Assembly (NCBI GenBank): GCA_020687485.1
Contig: JAJEQR010000022.1
Coordinates: 1 to 57,649, forward strand
DNA length: 57,649 nt
Source: Hominifimenecus microfluidus
GTDB taxonomy: Bacteria > Bacillota > Clostridia > Lachnospirales > Lachnospiraceae
Direction of reading: 5' to 3'
This document shows positions 15,268 to 23,582 of the stretch, piece by piece. The first letter of the stretch is position 1. Each line of letters opens with the position of its first letter. The notes under the pieces are model-generated. The model was not told the origin of the DNA, ran no database searches, and saw only the letters and a program-made list of their open reading frames with translations. A program made the translations under genes and the position numbers.

Positions 15268-16901
15268 CTGCGTTCATAGGTTGTTTGTGTGACAATAGGC
15301 TCGGAAATAACGGGAATATCCACATCGTCCACAAAGTTGAAAAAAATCTTCACTTTCTGCTTGCGCTTGCCGCTGGACTTGTCCGGGGCATAGACAACGA
15401 TCTTCTTGATATACTCGTTCACGATGGTCTGTGTCAGTTCCTCCACATCCACATATTTCTGTGTCAGGGCGATAAAGGCATCCAGACCGTCATTCATTTC
15501 TTCCCGCTGTTCCACCCATTCTTCGATAACTTCAATTTCGAGCTTTAACCGTTCCTGTTCGGCTTCATAGTCCGCAGACATCTTTCTGTATCTGTCCTGA
15601 TTGAGATTTCCAAGAACATAGTCCTCGTACAGCCGGGAGATGATGACATCCAGATCGGCAAGGCGTTTCTTTGCCTGTTCCAGCTTCTTTTTGTCATCCC
15701 GGATGCTGCGCTCCTGGTCAGTCCTGCGGCATTGCAGCCATTCCTCCTGAAAACCGTCCACATCGCTTCGGATATACTCATTGACTGCCCGGATGCGTTC
15801 CAGAACGATTTCACGAAGCACATCTTCCCGGATATAGTGGGCAGTACAAGTACCACGGTTGCTCTTGTAGTTGTTGCAGACGTAGTGATCCTGCTTGCCC
15901 TCAAAGCTTTTGCTTGTGGCAAAGTGGAGCTTGCCGCCGCAATCGGCACAAAACAGAAGCCCTGAGAACAATCCCTGCCGTTCCGCTTTTGCGGGGCGGC
16001 GTTTGTTTTTCCTCAGTTCCTGCACCCTGTCAAACTGTGCCTGAGATACAATCGCTTCCTGTGTGTCCGGCAGATAAAACATATTCTCCGGCTCATTGGG
16101 AATCCGCTTTTTCAGCTTGTAGGACTTGGAATAAGTCTTGAAGTTGCAGGTACAGCCTGTGTACTCCTGCCGTTCCAAAATCCCTACAATGGACTGGTTG
16201 CTCCAGTGGTACGGTCTTTCCGGCATCGGCTTTTTCTTTCGCTTGGCATACAGAGCTTTTGCGGTCAGAATCTGCTTTTCTTCCAGAATCCTTGCAATCT
16301 GCTCCGGGCCTTTGCCGTCAATGCAAAGGTCGAAGATGAGCTTGACTACCGGAGCCGCTTCTTCATCCAGAATCCAGTGATCCTTGTCCTCCGGGTCACA
16401 GCGGTATCCGTAGGGCGGTTTGCCCATGTGCTTCCCACTGGTTCCTCTCTGCCGCAAACTGACACGGACTTTCTTGCTGGTATCACGGGGATACCACTCG
16501 TTGAACAGATTACGGATTGCGGCGAAGCCCTCGCTGTCTCCCCGGTTGCTGTCCACACCGTCATTTACGGCGATAAAGCGGACATCGTAGCTCGGAAAGA
16601 TAATATCCGTATATTGTCCAACAGTCAGATAGTCACGACCAAATCGGCTGAGGTCTTTGACCAGCCAGCAGCCTACAAGCCCCTGCTTGACAAGCTCAAA
16701 GCCCTCCTGCACACCGGGACGATTGAAGTTCGTCCCCGTATAACCGTCATCCACCAGAATTTTCAGGTTTGTATACCCGTGGTCACGGGCATATCGGGTT
16801 AAATACTCTCGCTGATTTGCGATACTGTTACTCTCTCCATCTTGGGCATCCTCATTGCTCAAACGACAGTAGAGAATGGTAATTTTCTGCTGATCCAACA
16901 T
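15255..16901 (-). CDS. Large serine recombinase (TnpX-like integrase)
   Basis: Site-specific recombinase that would excise and integrate the element. 548 residues: N-terminal resolvase domain with YCRLS (catalytic Ser15) and DLSRFGRDYL, a recombinase domain (about 180-290, GKPPYGYRCD), a zinc ribbon (CADCGGKL ... YVCNNY ... CTAHYI, about 330-370) and a C-terminal coiled coil (about 395-475). The frame extends 29 codons upstream, but GGAGGATATT directly precedes the ATG at 16901 and the catalytic domain begins there. It lies at the very left end with its stop 54 bases from the junction, as usual for such elements. Confidence 0.93.
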   Translation of the reverse strand: MLDQQKITILYCRLSNEDAQDGESNSIANQREYLTRYARDHGYTNLKILVDDGYTGTNFNRPGVQEGFELVKQGLVGCWLVKDLSRFGRDYLTVGQYTDIIFPSYDVRFIAVNDGVDSNRGDSEGFAAIRNLFNEWYPRDTSKKVRVSLRQRGTSGKHMGKPPYGYRCDPEDKDHWILDEEAAPVVKLIFDLCIDGKGPEQIARILEEKQILTAKALYAKRKKKPMPERPYHWSNQSIVGILERQEYTGCTCNFKTYSKSYKLKKRIPNEPENMFYLPDTQEAIVSQAQFDRVQELRKNKRRPAKAERQGLFSGLLFCADCGGKLHFATSKSFEGKQDHYVCNNYKSNRGTCTAHYIREDVLREIVLERIRAVNEYIRSDVDGFQEEWLQCRRTDQERSIRDDKKKLEQAKKRLADLDVIISRLYEDYVLGNLNQDRYRKMSADYEAEQERLKLEIEVIEEWVEQREEMNDGLDAFIALTQKYVDVEELTQTIVNEYIKKIVVYAPDKSSGKRKQKVKIFFNFVDDVDIPVISEPIVTQTTYERRKTA

Positions 16902-16981
16902 AATATCCTCCTTCGGTTGTTGGTCAGCCGACAGTACCGTTGTGCATACTGGAATTATATCATGCTTTTGTGTCGCAGTCA

Positions 16982-17284
16982 TTAACAAATCACCCCCTTG
17001 TCAGAAAAAATGAGCCGTTTTACCTTGTCGGCAAGCGGCTCATTCCCGTCACATTCTGTTTCAATCACATACCATGTGTTCCCGATCTTACGCTCAATGG
17101 TTTTGCGGAAAGAAGACTGCGCTGTTTCCCAATGCTTGCGGCATTCTTCCAAAAAATCAATGGGCGGCTCAAAAATCGGGTCGAAGCAGGAGTAAATATC
17201 AATATAGCCGATGGCATCATTGATTTCTTCCATCGGGGCATCTTCCATAATCATCTTGTTAATTTCCTCTACGGTTTTATTCAT
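16982..17284 (-). CDS. Small element-encoded protein of unknown function
   Basis: 100 residues, acidic N-terminal half (MNKTVEEINKMIMEDAPMEE) and a C-terminal half with IGNTWYVIETECDGNEPLADKVKRLIF. No membrane segment or signal peptide. I recognise it only as the sort of small conserved protein that sits between relaxase and recombinase in Clostridia mobilizable elements; no function is claimed. GGAAGGAA lies about 10 bases before the ATG at 17284. It is 18 bases downstream of the relaxase gene and probably co-transcribed. Confidence 0.65.
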   Translation of the reverse strand: MNKTVEEINKMIMEDAPMEEINDAIGYIDIYSCFDPIFEPPIDFLEECRKHWETAQSSFRKTIERKIGNTWYVIETECDGNEPLADKVKRLIFSDKGVIC

Positions 17285-17302
17285 AGGCAAATAGTTCCTT
17301 CC

Positions 17303-18592
17303 TTAAATTTCCATATCCTGCCTACGCTTACGGGCAGGATGCTTATGTTCCTGTGTTTCCTTTCCTCTGGCGAGAATGGCATGAACAAAAGCCCAAACCC
17401 TTTCAGACGCAATCTCTATCGCATCCAAGAAAGGCTGGGCTTTCTGTTTCAGTTCCATATATTTTTCGTTTACTGCTTCATACCGCTGTTTCCAGATGGA
17501 AATTGTTTTTTCAGCAGAAGCCAGTTTCTCTTTCAAACGCTTATTGTCAGCATTGGCAATAATGCCGTTGACCGCATAGCGTTTGAGTGTATCGCACTGA
17601 TCCGGCGTGAGCGAGACATTTCCGGTGAGGGCATTTTTCTTGCCCATTTCCTCAATATCCTGCACCGTCAGCGCAATGGTCTTTGCTGCCTTGGTTTCCT
17701 TTTGCAGAGCTTCCAGTTTCTTTTTCTGCTTCTCCGTAGCAGCCTTGGCATCCGCCAAACTCTGCTCGGCCTGTTCCACCTGTCCGGTCACAGTTTCCAG
17801 GCGGTGCTGTTCGGCCTGTAACTTGAACTGTGTCACCGTCAGATGTTCCTCGGTACTGCCACGCTCTCCACGCTCCACATCGGTATATCCGGCGGCTCGC
17901 ATGAAATTAAAAAAGTCATCCTGCAGCACACTGTAGGACGACTTCAAAATCTTTTTCCCTTTTGCGTTCAACATCGGATTGCCATCTTCATTGAGAACGG
18001 GTTTGGATTCCCATTTCTTACTGCGGCTGACCTGTGTGATCGTTTCTTTTACCGTTCCCCGGAGGAATTCATCCTTGCACCGCTTCGACCACAGGATTTG
18101 CTTTTCCACCACCGGGATATAAACCACATGGAGGTGGTAGTGATACACATCCTCGCCCAGGGCTTCGGACATTGCCCGGTTGCGCTCATCGGCGTGCATC
18201 ACAGCGGAGAGGATATACTGCTCGCCGCCCACAATCTCCACGGCGGCTTTGTAGGCATCGGCATAGAACTGTTTGGCATATTCATAGCCGCCGTGGTTGT
18301 GGAAGTAGGCAGAGTTTACATCAAACAGCAGCTCCCCATATTTCACCGCATCGGCTTTCAGACCACGGGTGGAGATAACACCATCTGCAATCATCTGATC
18401 GAACATGGCGGCATAGCTGTCGGTAGGTTTCTTGAAGTGGACATTGCGGTGGGTCTGGGTGGTATCAATATCTTGATTGGAGTAGCTGTCTTTTTCTCGC
18501 TCGTTATGCTCCTGAACTTTCGCCACATCGTCGAGGGTGGGCAAGTCCTGGTTACGGGCAAAGGTACGGTCAATTCCATCGTTTCTTGCCAT
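17303..18592 (-). CDS. MobV-family relaxase (plasmid recombination/mobilization protein, TnpZ-like)
   Basis: Relaxase that would nick the element's oriT and lead DNA transfer. 429 residues. The N-terminal half has MobV motifs: RNVHFKK near residue 49, SAVMHADERN (129-138) and the metal-binding HYHLHVVYIPV (151-161). A long coiled coil follows (about 265-330, Gln/Glu/Lys-rich). The frame is open 150 codons upstream, but GAAAGGAAAAAACCT precedes the ATG at 18592 and family sequence starts there; the upstream part is the non-coding oriT region. The combination with a large serine recombinase matches the Tn4451 group. Confidence 0.92.
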   Translation of the reverse strand: MARNDGIDRTFARNQDLPTLDDVAKVQEHNEREKDSYSNQDIDTTQTHRNVHFKKPTDSYAAMFDQMIADGVISTRGLKADAVKYGELLFDVNSAYFHNHGGYEYAKQFYADAYKAAVEIVGGEQYILSAVMHADERNRAMSEALGEDVYHYHLHVVYIPVVEKQILWSKRCKDEFLRGTVKETITQVSRSKKWESKPVLNEDGNPMLNAKGKKILKSSYSVLQDDFFNFMRAAGYTDVERGERGSTEEHLTVTQFKLQAEQHRLETVTGQVEQAEQSLADAKAATEKQKKKLEALQKETKAAKTIALTVQDIEEMGKKNALTGNVSLTPDQCDTLKRYAVNGIIANADNKRLKEKLASAEKTISIWKQRYEAVNEKYMELKQKAQPFLDAIEIASERVWAFVHAILARGKETQEHKHPARKRRQDMEI

Positions 18593-18918
18593 AGGTTTTT
18601 TCCTTTCTTTCGAGAGTAGCAGACGGGCGGGGCTGCGGGGATGCACTTCTGCGGAAGTGTAATAACCCACTATAACACTTTCATCCATTCTGGCTGCAAA
18701 GTGCCGTGGGCTCTCCCGAGGGGGTGTGCGGTCACTGCGGTGACCTCTGCTGACCAAGGCAAAATGTCTGCAACTTTTCCCATGGTCAGCCCGTCTGCAT
18801 GAAGCTGTTCTGCGGAACGTTTCTTGCAGACGTTGGCAGCGTCTTTCACCGCCATCCATAGGCAGCACTGCGGTGTGCCTATGGGGACGGAAGATGCGAG
18901 GGGCTGTTGCCGGGGGCA
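18593..18918. other. 326-base non-coding region containing oriT
   Basis: No gene with a ribosome site. It holds the oriT-like inverted repeat at 18655-18680, a hairpin CACTTC/GGAAGTG at about 18644-18659, and several further short GC-rich inverted repeats (for example CATAGGCA...TGCCTATG around 18856-18882). Confidence 0.6.
18655..18680 (-). other. oriT, pMV158/MobV type
   Basis: On the minus strand arms AAGTGTTATA and TATTACACTT flank GTGGGT. The core TAGTGGGTTA differs by one base from TAGTGTGTTA, the nick region I recall for pMV158 (cut after TAGTGTG). Position, directly upstream of a MobV relaxase, fits. Confidence 0.75.
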
Positions 18919-19134
18919 TCACTTCTCCCGTCTTTGCTGCCATACAATGTCGCATCCCAGCACATCGGCAAGCTCCAATACTTCCTTGTATCGGATGCTT
19001 TCCCGCTGTAATTTTGCGGACAGGTTGGAAACGCTGTCGCTCCATCCGTACTCGTCCGAGAGCAGGTCAACAACTTCCTGCATGGTCATCCCAGCACGGA
19101 TGATCTGTGCCTTGATTTCATTGCGTACATTCAT
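18919..19134 (-). CDS. Small helix-turn-helix protein
   Basis: 71 residues resembling a minimal Cro/CI-type DNA-binding protein: IKAQIIRAGMTMQEVVDLLSDEYG then a second helix pair with YKEVLELADVLGCDIVWQ, ending in basic residues. It probably regulates the element's mobilization genes that follow on the same strand. TGGAGG lies 9 bases before the ATG at 19134. Frames extend further upstream but without homologous sequence. Confidence 0.7.
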   Translation of the reverse strand: MNVRNEIKAQIIRAGMTMQEVVDLLSDEYGWSDSVSNLSAKLQRESIRYKEVLELADVLGCDIVWQQRREK

Positions 19135-19533
19135 ATTGAAAAATCCTCCATAATTCTGTTTGTGGTTCGGTACAATCTCTGCACCCCAAAACGGAGCAGA
19201 TACACCGAACAGTGAAAAATCTGCAATCTCTGAAATCCGTTCAGAATTTTGCTTGTGATGTCCTGTCCATATATGACCATATCCCGCTTTACTGTTTCGT
19301 GTGATTTGGTCTGGAAAAATGAAAACATCTATTGTTCCGTGAACAGGGTACACGGTTCAGAGAAGCACGATTTCGTGAAATAGCTTCGTCCTGCGGTCAA
19401 AAACTTTGCTGTTTCCATTGCCATTGATTTTCAATACCCGAAAACAGGTTGTCTCTGAAAGCCGTTGTTTCCTATAATGGGAGAAAACAGGGGTAAATGC
19501 TGCGTACATACGTACAGAGCATGACTGGCAAAA
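19135..19533. other. 399-base region without a recognised gene inside the element
   Basis: Lies between the primase/helicase gene and the small regulator. It holds a short hairpin CACGATTTCGTG near 19358 and GTACATACGTAC at 19504-19515, which can pair with GTACGTACGTAC at 19554-19565 with one mismatch. No clear promoter was identified. Confidence 0.4.
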
Positions 19534-20907
19534 TCAATCCCGCCATTCCTCCGGTACGTACGTACATGACGAAACATCGTAAAACCCATTTATATGAGGT
19601 CTTGCCACAGCTTCCACACCCATAAATCCCCACACCCGCCGTCCGGCAGAGTTGGTGATGTTGTTGCAATGTTCCAGATTGAATCTCCCAGCATTGGCAA
19701 TCATGGCGTCGCTGAAGCTGCGGGCTTTCAGCGGTGCAAGGGAATTTTCTTCGCACCACATCCGGTAGATTTCATAGAAATCCTTGGAGCTGATGGACGC
19801 ATCCGCTTTGCACCGGATGTATCCCTCCGATTCCATGAAATCAAAGATATTATTATTGTCACGCTTGACCGCTTCCCGGTTTTCCCGGATACGGTCACTC
19901 TCTGTGAATTTGAAGTTGTTGGCAACAAGCCGCTGTAAGCCTTCAAATGCCCACAGGAAGATGCCCTCGGCTTCGGCTTTCATCTTCTCCGCAAGGTCAG
20001 GATCATCAGCTCTATCCACAGGCTTTTCCTTGGTGGTCAGCACAAGCTGTCTGCGATAAAATCCGTCACTGCGATCATAAAGAGCTTGCAAATCGCCGTT
20101 GCTGAACGCAAGCAGCCGGACGAACATCCAGCCCTGATAACTCTGCTTGCCCTTGCGTTCCAAATCCATCTTGCCCTGTGCTGTCACGATGGATTTCACA
20201 TAGTTGGTCTGGCGCAGAGCTTCCATCCGCATATCATCATCCACGCACAAGAGGATATGTTCCAGATCGGCACGGGCAAAGCGGTTTTCGGAAATCTTTC
20301 CGATGCTGCCGTCTTTCATATTCATGCCAAAGATTGCCGAAAGCACCGCACCGATTTGGGATTTACCCTCGCCGCCGTTGCCCTTAATCACCATCATGCG
20401 CTGTCCTTTGTTGGAGGGAATCAGGCAGTAGCCGATAAACTCCTGCAAAGTGGGAATGTCCTCTGTATGAAGCAGGTCATCCAGAAAGTTCAGCCAGACC
20501 ACAGGAGCAGGAGCATCGGGATTGTAGGCAACAGGCAGACGGCTCCGCACGATAGCAGGTCTGCCCTCAGTGAATGTTCCGTTCTGCAGCAGCGTACCGT
20601 TGGCAACATGAATCCGATCCTGCTCCGGAGGAAAGTCAGGCACTTGTGCTTCCAGTTTCAGCACCTCCAGAATATTGGTGATCTTCCGGGGGATGTTGTT
20701 CACGGCACAGAATTTCAGCTTGTCGTAAATCTCACCCCGGAGAGGGAGATCGTCTGTTACCCGACCATCGGGCGTAAAAAAAGCTCCGTTTGCGAAGATG
20801 ATTCTGCGCTCACGCAGAAATTCTTCACAGAACAGAGCTTCATTGATGTTCTGCCCGTCAAACCAGATCGGCAGATTCATATCCGGCATTTTACCTTTCT
20901 TCCCCAT
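19534..20907 (-). CDS. D5/P4-type phage-plasmid primase-helicase
   Basis: 457-residue SF3-type replication ATPase. The N-terminal part is the D5 N-domain; then FIGYCLIP leads into Walker A VIKGNGGEGKSQ (Lys182), Walker B LLCVDDDM and the conserved LLAFSNGDLQALYDRSDGFYRR block. It likely unwinds DNA during replication of the excised or transferred element. AGGAGGGG about 8 bases before the ATG at 20907 defines the start, which overlaps the end of the upstream CHC2 primase gene by 17 bases. Together the two genes look like a split primase-helicase replication module. Confidence 0.88.
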   Translation of the reverse strand: MGKKGKMPDMNLPIWFDGQNINEALFCEEFLRERRIIFANGAFFTPDGRVTDDLPLRGEIYDKLKFCAVNNIPRKITNILEVLKLEAQVPDFPPEQDRIHVANGTLLQNGTFTEGRPAIVRSRLPVAYNPDAPAPVVWLNFLDDLLHTEDIPTLQEFIGYCLIPSNKGQRMMVIKGNGGEGKSQIGAVLSAIFGMNMKDGSIGKISENRFARADLEHILLCVDDDMRMEALRQTNYVKSIVTAQGKMDLERKGKQSYQGWMFVRLLAFSNGDLQALYDRSDGFYRRQLVLTTKEKPVDRADDPDLAEKMKAEAEGIFLWAFEGLQRLVANNFKFTESDRIRENREAVKRDNNNIFDFMESEGYIRCKADASISSKDFYEIYRMWCEENSLAPLKARSFSDAMIANAGRFNLEHCNNITNSAGRRVWGFMGVEAVARPHINGFYDVSSCTYVPEEWRD

Positions 20908-21502
20908 GGGACAACCCCTCCTTTCGTTTCCGTGCCACATAGTTCCGAAGGAAAGCAATCTTGCTCTCCTTCATTAGCTCGTCCACCACGGCAACCCGTT
21001 CTTCTAAATCACCGACTGTCAAAATATCTGCCAGATATTCGATATAATCAATCATCTGGCAGGCTTCCACAAAACGGTCATCCAGATCATCGTCCGGTGT
21101 TTTCGGTGCATATCGCACTTTCCAATCTTCCAGCAGATGCAGATAATCCATCAGCACCCGGAAGCACAGCATTTCGTCCTCCCGAAACTGACGGATATAG
21201 GGACGTTTGGGCTTGAGCATAGCTGCGGAAGTGGGCGGTTTCGGGTCAAGCCCAAAATCCGAAGCCAGCTTTTGTGCTGCTTCATAGCTGCTCAGATCGA
21301 ACGACCTTGCCACGAAGTCGATCACATCCCCCTTGACTCCGCAGCCAAAGCAGAAGAAATAATCCTCATTCAGCTTCATGCTCGGATGCCTGTCATTGTG
21401 GAACGGGCAGCAAGCCATGCCGTTTCGGTTGACTTTCAGCCCGTAGTGTTCGGCGGCTTGCTTTACGCTGATTGCCACCTTGATGGTTTCATAGATTGTC
21501 AT
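20891..21502 (-). CDS. CHC2 zinc-finger DNA primase-like protein
   Basis: 203 residues. The N-terminal zinc finger is of the DnaG CHC2 type: CPFH (Cys32, His35) and CFGC (Cys51, Cys54), followed by GDVIDFVARSFDLSSYEAAQKL. The rest is helical and does not contain a TOPRIM catalytic core, so it probably works with the downstream D5-type ATPase. ACGGAGG precedes the ATG at 21502. It is the first gene of the leftward operon of the element, facing away from the plus-strand genes. Confidence 0.87.
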   Translation of the reverse strand: MTIYETIKVAISVKQAAEHYGLKVNRNGMACCPFHNDRHPSMKLNEDYFFCFGCGVKGDVIDFVARSFDLSSYEAAQKLASDFGLDPKPPTSAAMLKPKRPYIRQFREDEMLCFRVLMDYLHLLEDWKVRYAPKTPDDDLDDRFVEACQMIDYIEYLADILTVGDLEERVAVVDELMKESKIAFLRNYVARKRKEGLSHGEER

Positions 21503-21722
21503 AGAAAACCTCCGTTCATAGTATTCAGAAAGCACGAAACACCCGCCGTGATTGGCAGGTGCTTCGCTCCGTCTACTATTGTTATGCCGGATTTTTCAAA
21601 AAACGGGCTAATCGGTGGACAACCCCATTTCAAAAAACAGGACAGCTTTTCGGAGGATGTAGATTTCTTCACATTTGCATGATATAATGAAAGAAATGAA
21701 AAAACAGGACAGGAGAGCAAGC

Positions 21723-22829
21723 ATGAATCAAGAATTGATGACATTGGATTTTTGGCAGGATACAATCATATATGAGGACAAAGCACTTCCTATCGGCACT
21801 CTTGCCTGTGATGCGCTGAATGTTTCGGCGGATACTCTTGCCAAAATGAATGAACAATGCCAGAAAATTAATCTACTGCTTGGAATGCTGAACGCCGGAC
21901 AGGACGCTTCTGCACTCTTTCCTATGGCAAGGGAAGCTGCATTGACAATGTTAGAGATTCTCAGCAAAACGCCGCCGTTTTCCTATATGGATATACCAAA
22001 GCACCGGGAACGGATAGAAAAGGTTTTTACTGCGGACAGCGCACAAAAATATGTGGAGTTCGCTACAAAAGCTGCAACCAATTCTTTACCGTTTGAAGAA
22101 GTTCCGAAATATGCTGATGCGGTGATGCTCCAACGTTATACCGCTGTATTCGGACATTTGGCATATTCTCTTAGGGAATACCAAACCGCAGTGCTTGATT
22201 TTGCGGAAAAATCAGACAGCAACGAAGCAGACCGTACCGCAGAGGGCTTTGCAAAAATGTTCGGCAGCTATTTCCCGCCGGAGTTTTCTATCACGGAGGG
22301 CAATGCCTGGATGTCTGTTGCGAACAACTCTATTCAGTATGTGACAACTGTCCGTCCCGGCGAGGATGTGGCGAAGCTCGTCAAACGGATGCACTATGTA
22401 TCCTTTGTGGGAATGTTCCGTTCTGATCTCTTTGAGGGCTTGTGTGTTGGTCATGCACCGAAAAAATGCCGGATCTGCGGCAAATGGTTTCTGACCACCA
22501 ACGCAAGGCACACCAAATACTGCGGCGGTTATGCACCGGGAGATAAGCTGCACCGCACTTGCCGGCAGATCGGCAATCTGAAAGGCAGAGAACAGCGGGA
22601 GCTTGCGGACGATCATCCGCTGAAACAGATTTATGAGAAGCGGCTGAACACCATAAACCGCTATGTGAAGCGTGGTACTCTGGACGCTGATCTTGCAGAG
22701 GTTATGAAAAAACTGGCAAAAGATAAGATGCTCCGGGCACTCAGCAATGTTGCCTATGCCAAGGGTGATTATGAAAAAGAGATGGAGCAGGCGGCTTTGA
22801 AGAAAGAAGCAAAATTACGGACGAAATGA
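21723..22829 (+). CDS. DUF6076-type protein with zinc-ribbon
   Basis: 368 residues, soluble. The N-terminal two-thirds is helical without a known motif; near residue 250 a four-cysteine zinc ribbon appears (KKCRICGKWFLTTNARHTKYC split as CRIC...KYC), followed by a long basic helical tail. I recognise it as the DUF6076-type protein common in Clostridia mobile elements; function unknown, nucleic-acid binding plausible. AGGAGAGCAAGC precedes the ATG at 21723, and an extended -10 box TGATATAAT (21681-21688) lies about 35 bases upstream. It starts the rightward operon. Confidence 0.75.
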   Translation: MNQELMTLDFWQDTIIYEDKALPIGTLACDALNVSADTLAKMNEQCQKINLLLGMLNAGQDASALFPMAREAALTMLEILSKTPPFSYMDIPKHRERIEKVFTADSAQKYVEFATKAATNSLPFEEVPKYADAVMLQRYTAVFGHLAYSLREYQTAVLDFAEKSDSNEADRTAEGFAKMFGSYFPPEFSITEGNAWMSVANNSIQYVTTVRPGEDVAKLVKRMHYVSFVGMFRSDLFEGLCVGHAPKKCRICGKWFLTTNARHTKYCGGYAPGDKLHRTCRQIGNLKGREQRELADDHPLKQIYEKRLNTINRYVKRGTLDADLAEVMKKLAKDKMLRALSNVAYAKGDYEKEMEQAALKKEAKLRTK

Positions 22830-22839
22830 GGAATATGTA

Positions 22840-23547
22840 ATGGCACAGAAATATGATTTAACTGATATTGGGAATGCGCTTAGCCGGGTTATGGACAATC
22901 CTATGACCAAAATAATCCGTTCTGGCTCTATTGGTGTGTTGGGCGTAGTAAACCCAGTTGCGGGAATTGTAGGCGGAATAGGAAATGATCTTCTATCTGA
23001 ATACAATACCTTCAAACTCGGCCATCTACTGAACGGTCTTGCATCTGGCTTTAATCTCGAAAGAAGATTGAATGAGCTTTACAACTATGTAAACTCCAGC
23101 CCGGAAAAGGCTATTATCGTAGCCAATCTGTTCAAACAAACCGTAAATGCAGAATGCCCAAAGGTTTGCGTTATTTATGGTCTAATTCTTGCAAACCATT
23201 TAGAAACACTTACAGAATTCACGCACGAAGAATTGATTGTCTGTAAAGCTTTGGAAAACGCTACGGATTATGATCTGAAGAATTTCAAAGAAATAATGGA
23301 GAACTATCTTAAGCCAACATCAAATGGAAGAAGAATTGTATTTCCAAAAGACTTTGCAGATATTGCTGCTTTCACCACCACATGCGATTGGTGTGTATAT
23401 AATAGAATCTTTGTTTCCCGAACAGCAGAGTGGGGTGAAATGGAAGAAGGCGTTTTGGATATAAGCACGTACTATTACGAGGCAAATCCTGCATCTGTTC
23501 TTCTGGATAATATAAATGCTGCAAGACAAACCTGGAATTATGGTTAA
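22840..23547 (+). CDS. Element cargo protein of unknown function
   Basis: 235 residues. The first 65 residues contain Gly/Val/Ile-rich sequence (SIGVLGVVNPVAGIVGGIG, about 31-49) that could insert in or associate with a membrane; the rest is helical with scattered cysteines. AT content looks higher than in its neighbours, suggesting separate acquisition. GAGGAATATGTA precedes the ATG. It lies 10 bases after the DUF6076 gene and 35 bases before the sigma-like gene. I do not recognise a family; its position as single-gene cargo leaves open a defence or immunity role, which the sequence does not show. Confidence 0.65.
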   Translation: MAQKYDLTDIGNALSRVMDNPMTKIIRSGSIGVLGVVNPVAGIVGGIGNDLLSEYNTFKLGHLLNGLASGFNLERRLNELYNYVNSSPEKAIIVANLFKQTVNAECPKVCVIYGLILANHLETLTEFTHEELIVCKALENATDYDLKNFKEIMENYLKPTSNGRRIVFPKDFADIAAFTTTCDWCVYNRIFVSRTAEWGEMEEGVLDISTYYYEANPASVLLDNINAARQTWNYG

Positions 23548-23582
23548 TTATTCCCGCTGATTACTTAGAAGGAAGGTGCGCT

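Noticed and set aside
19504-19568. TACGTACGTAC-type sequences as replication iterons
   Set aside because: Only two short copies, one inside the 3' end of the primase gene; more simply a weak hairpin or codon coincidence.
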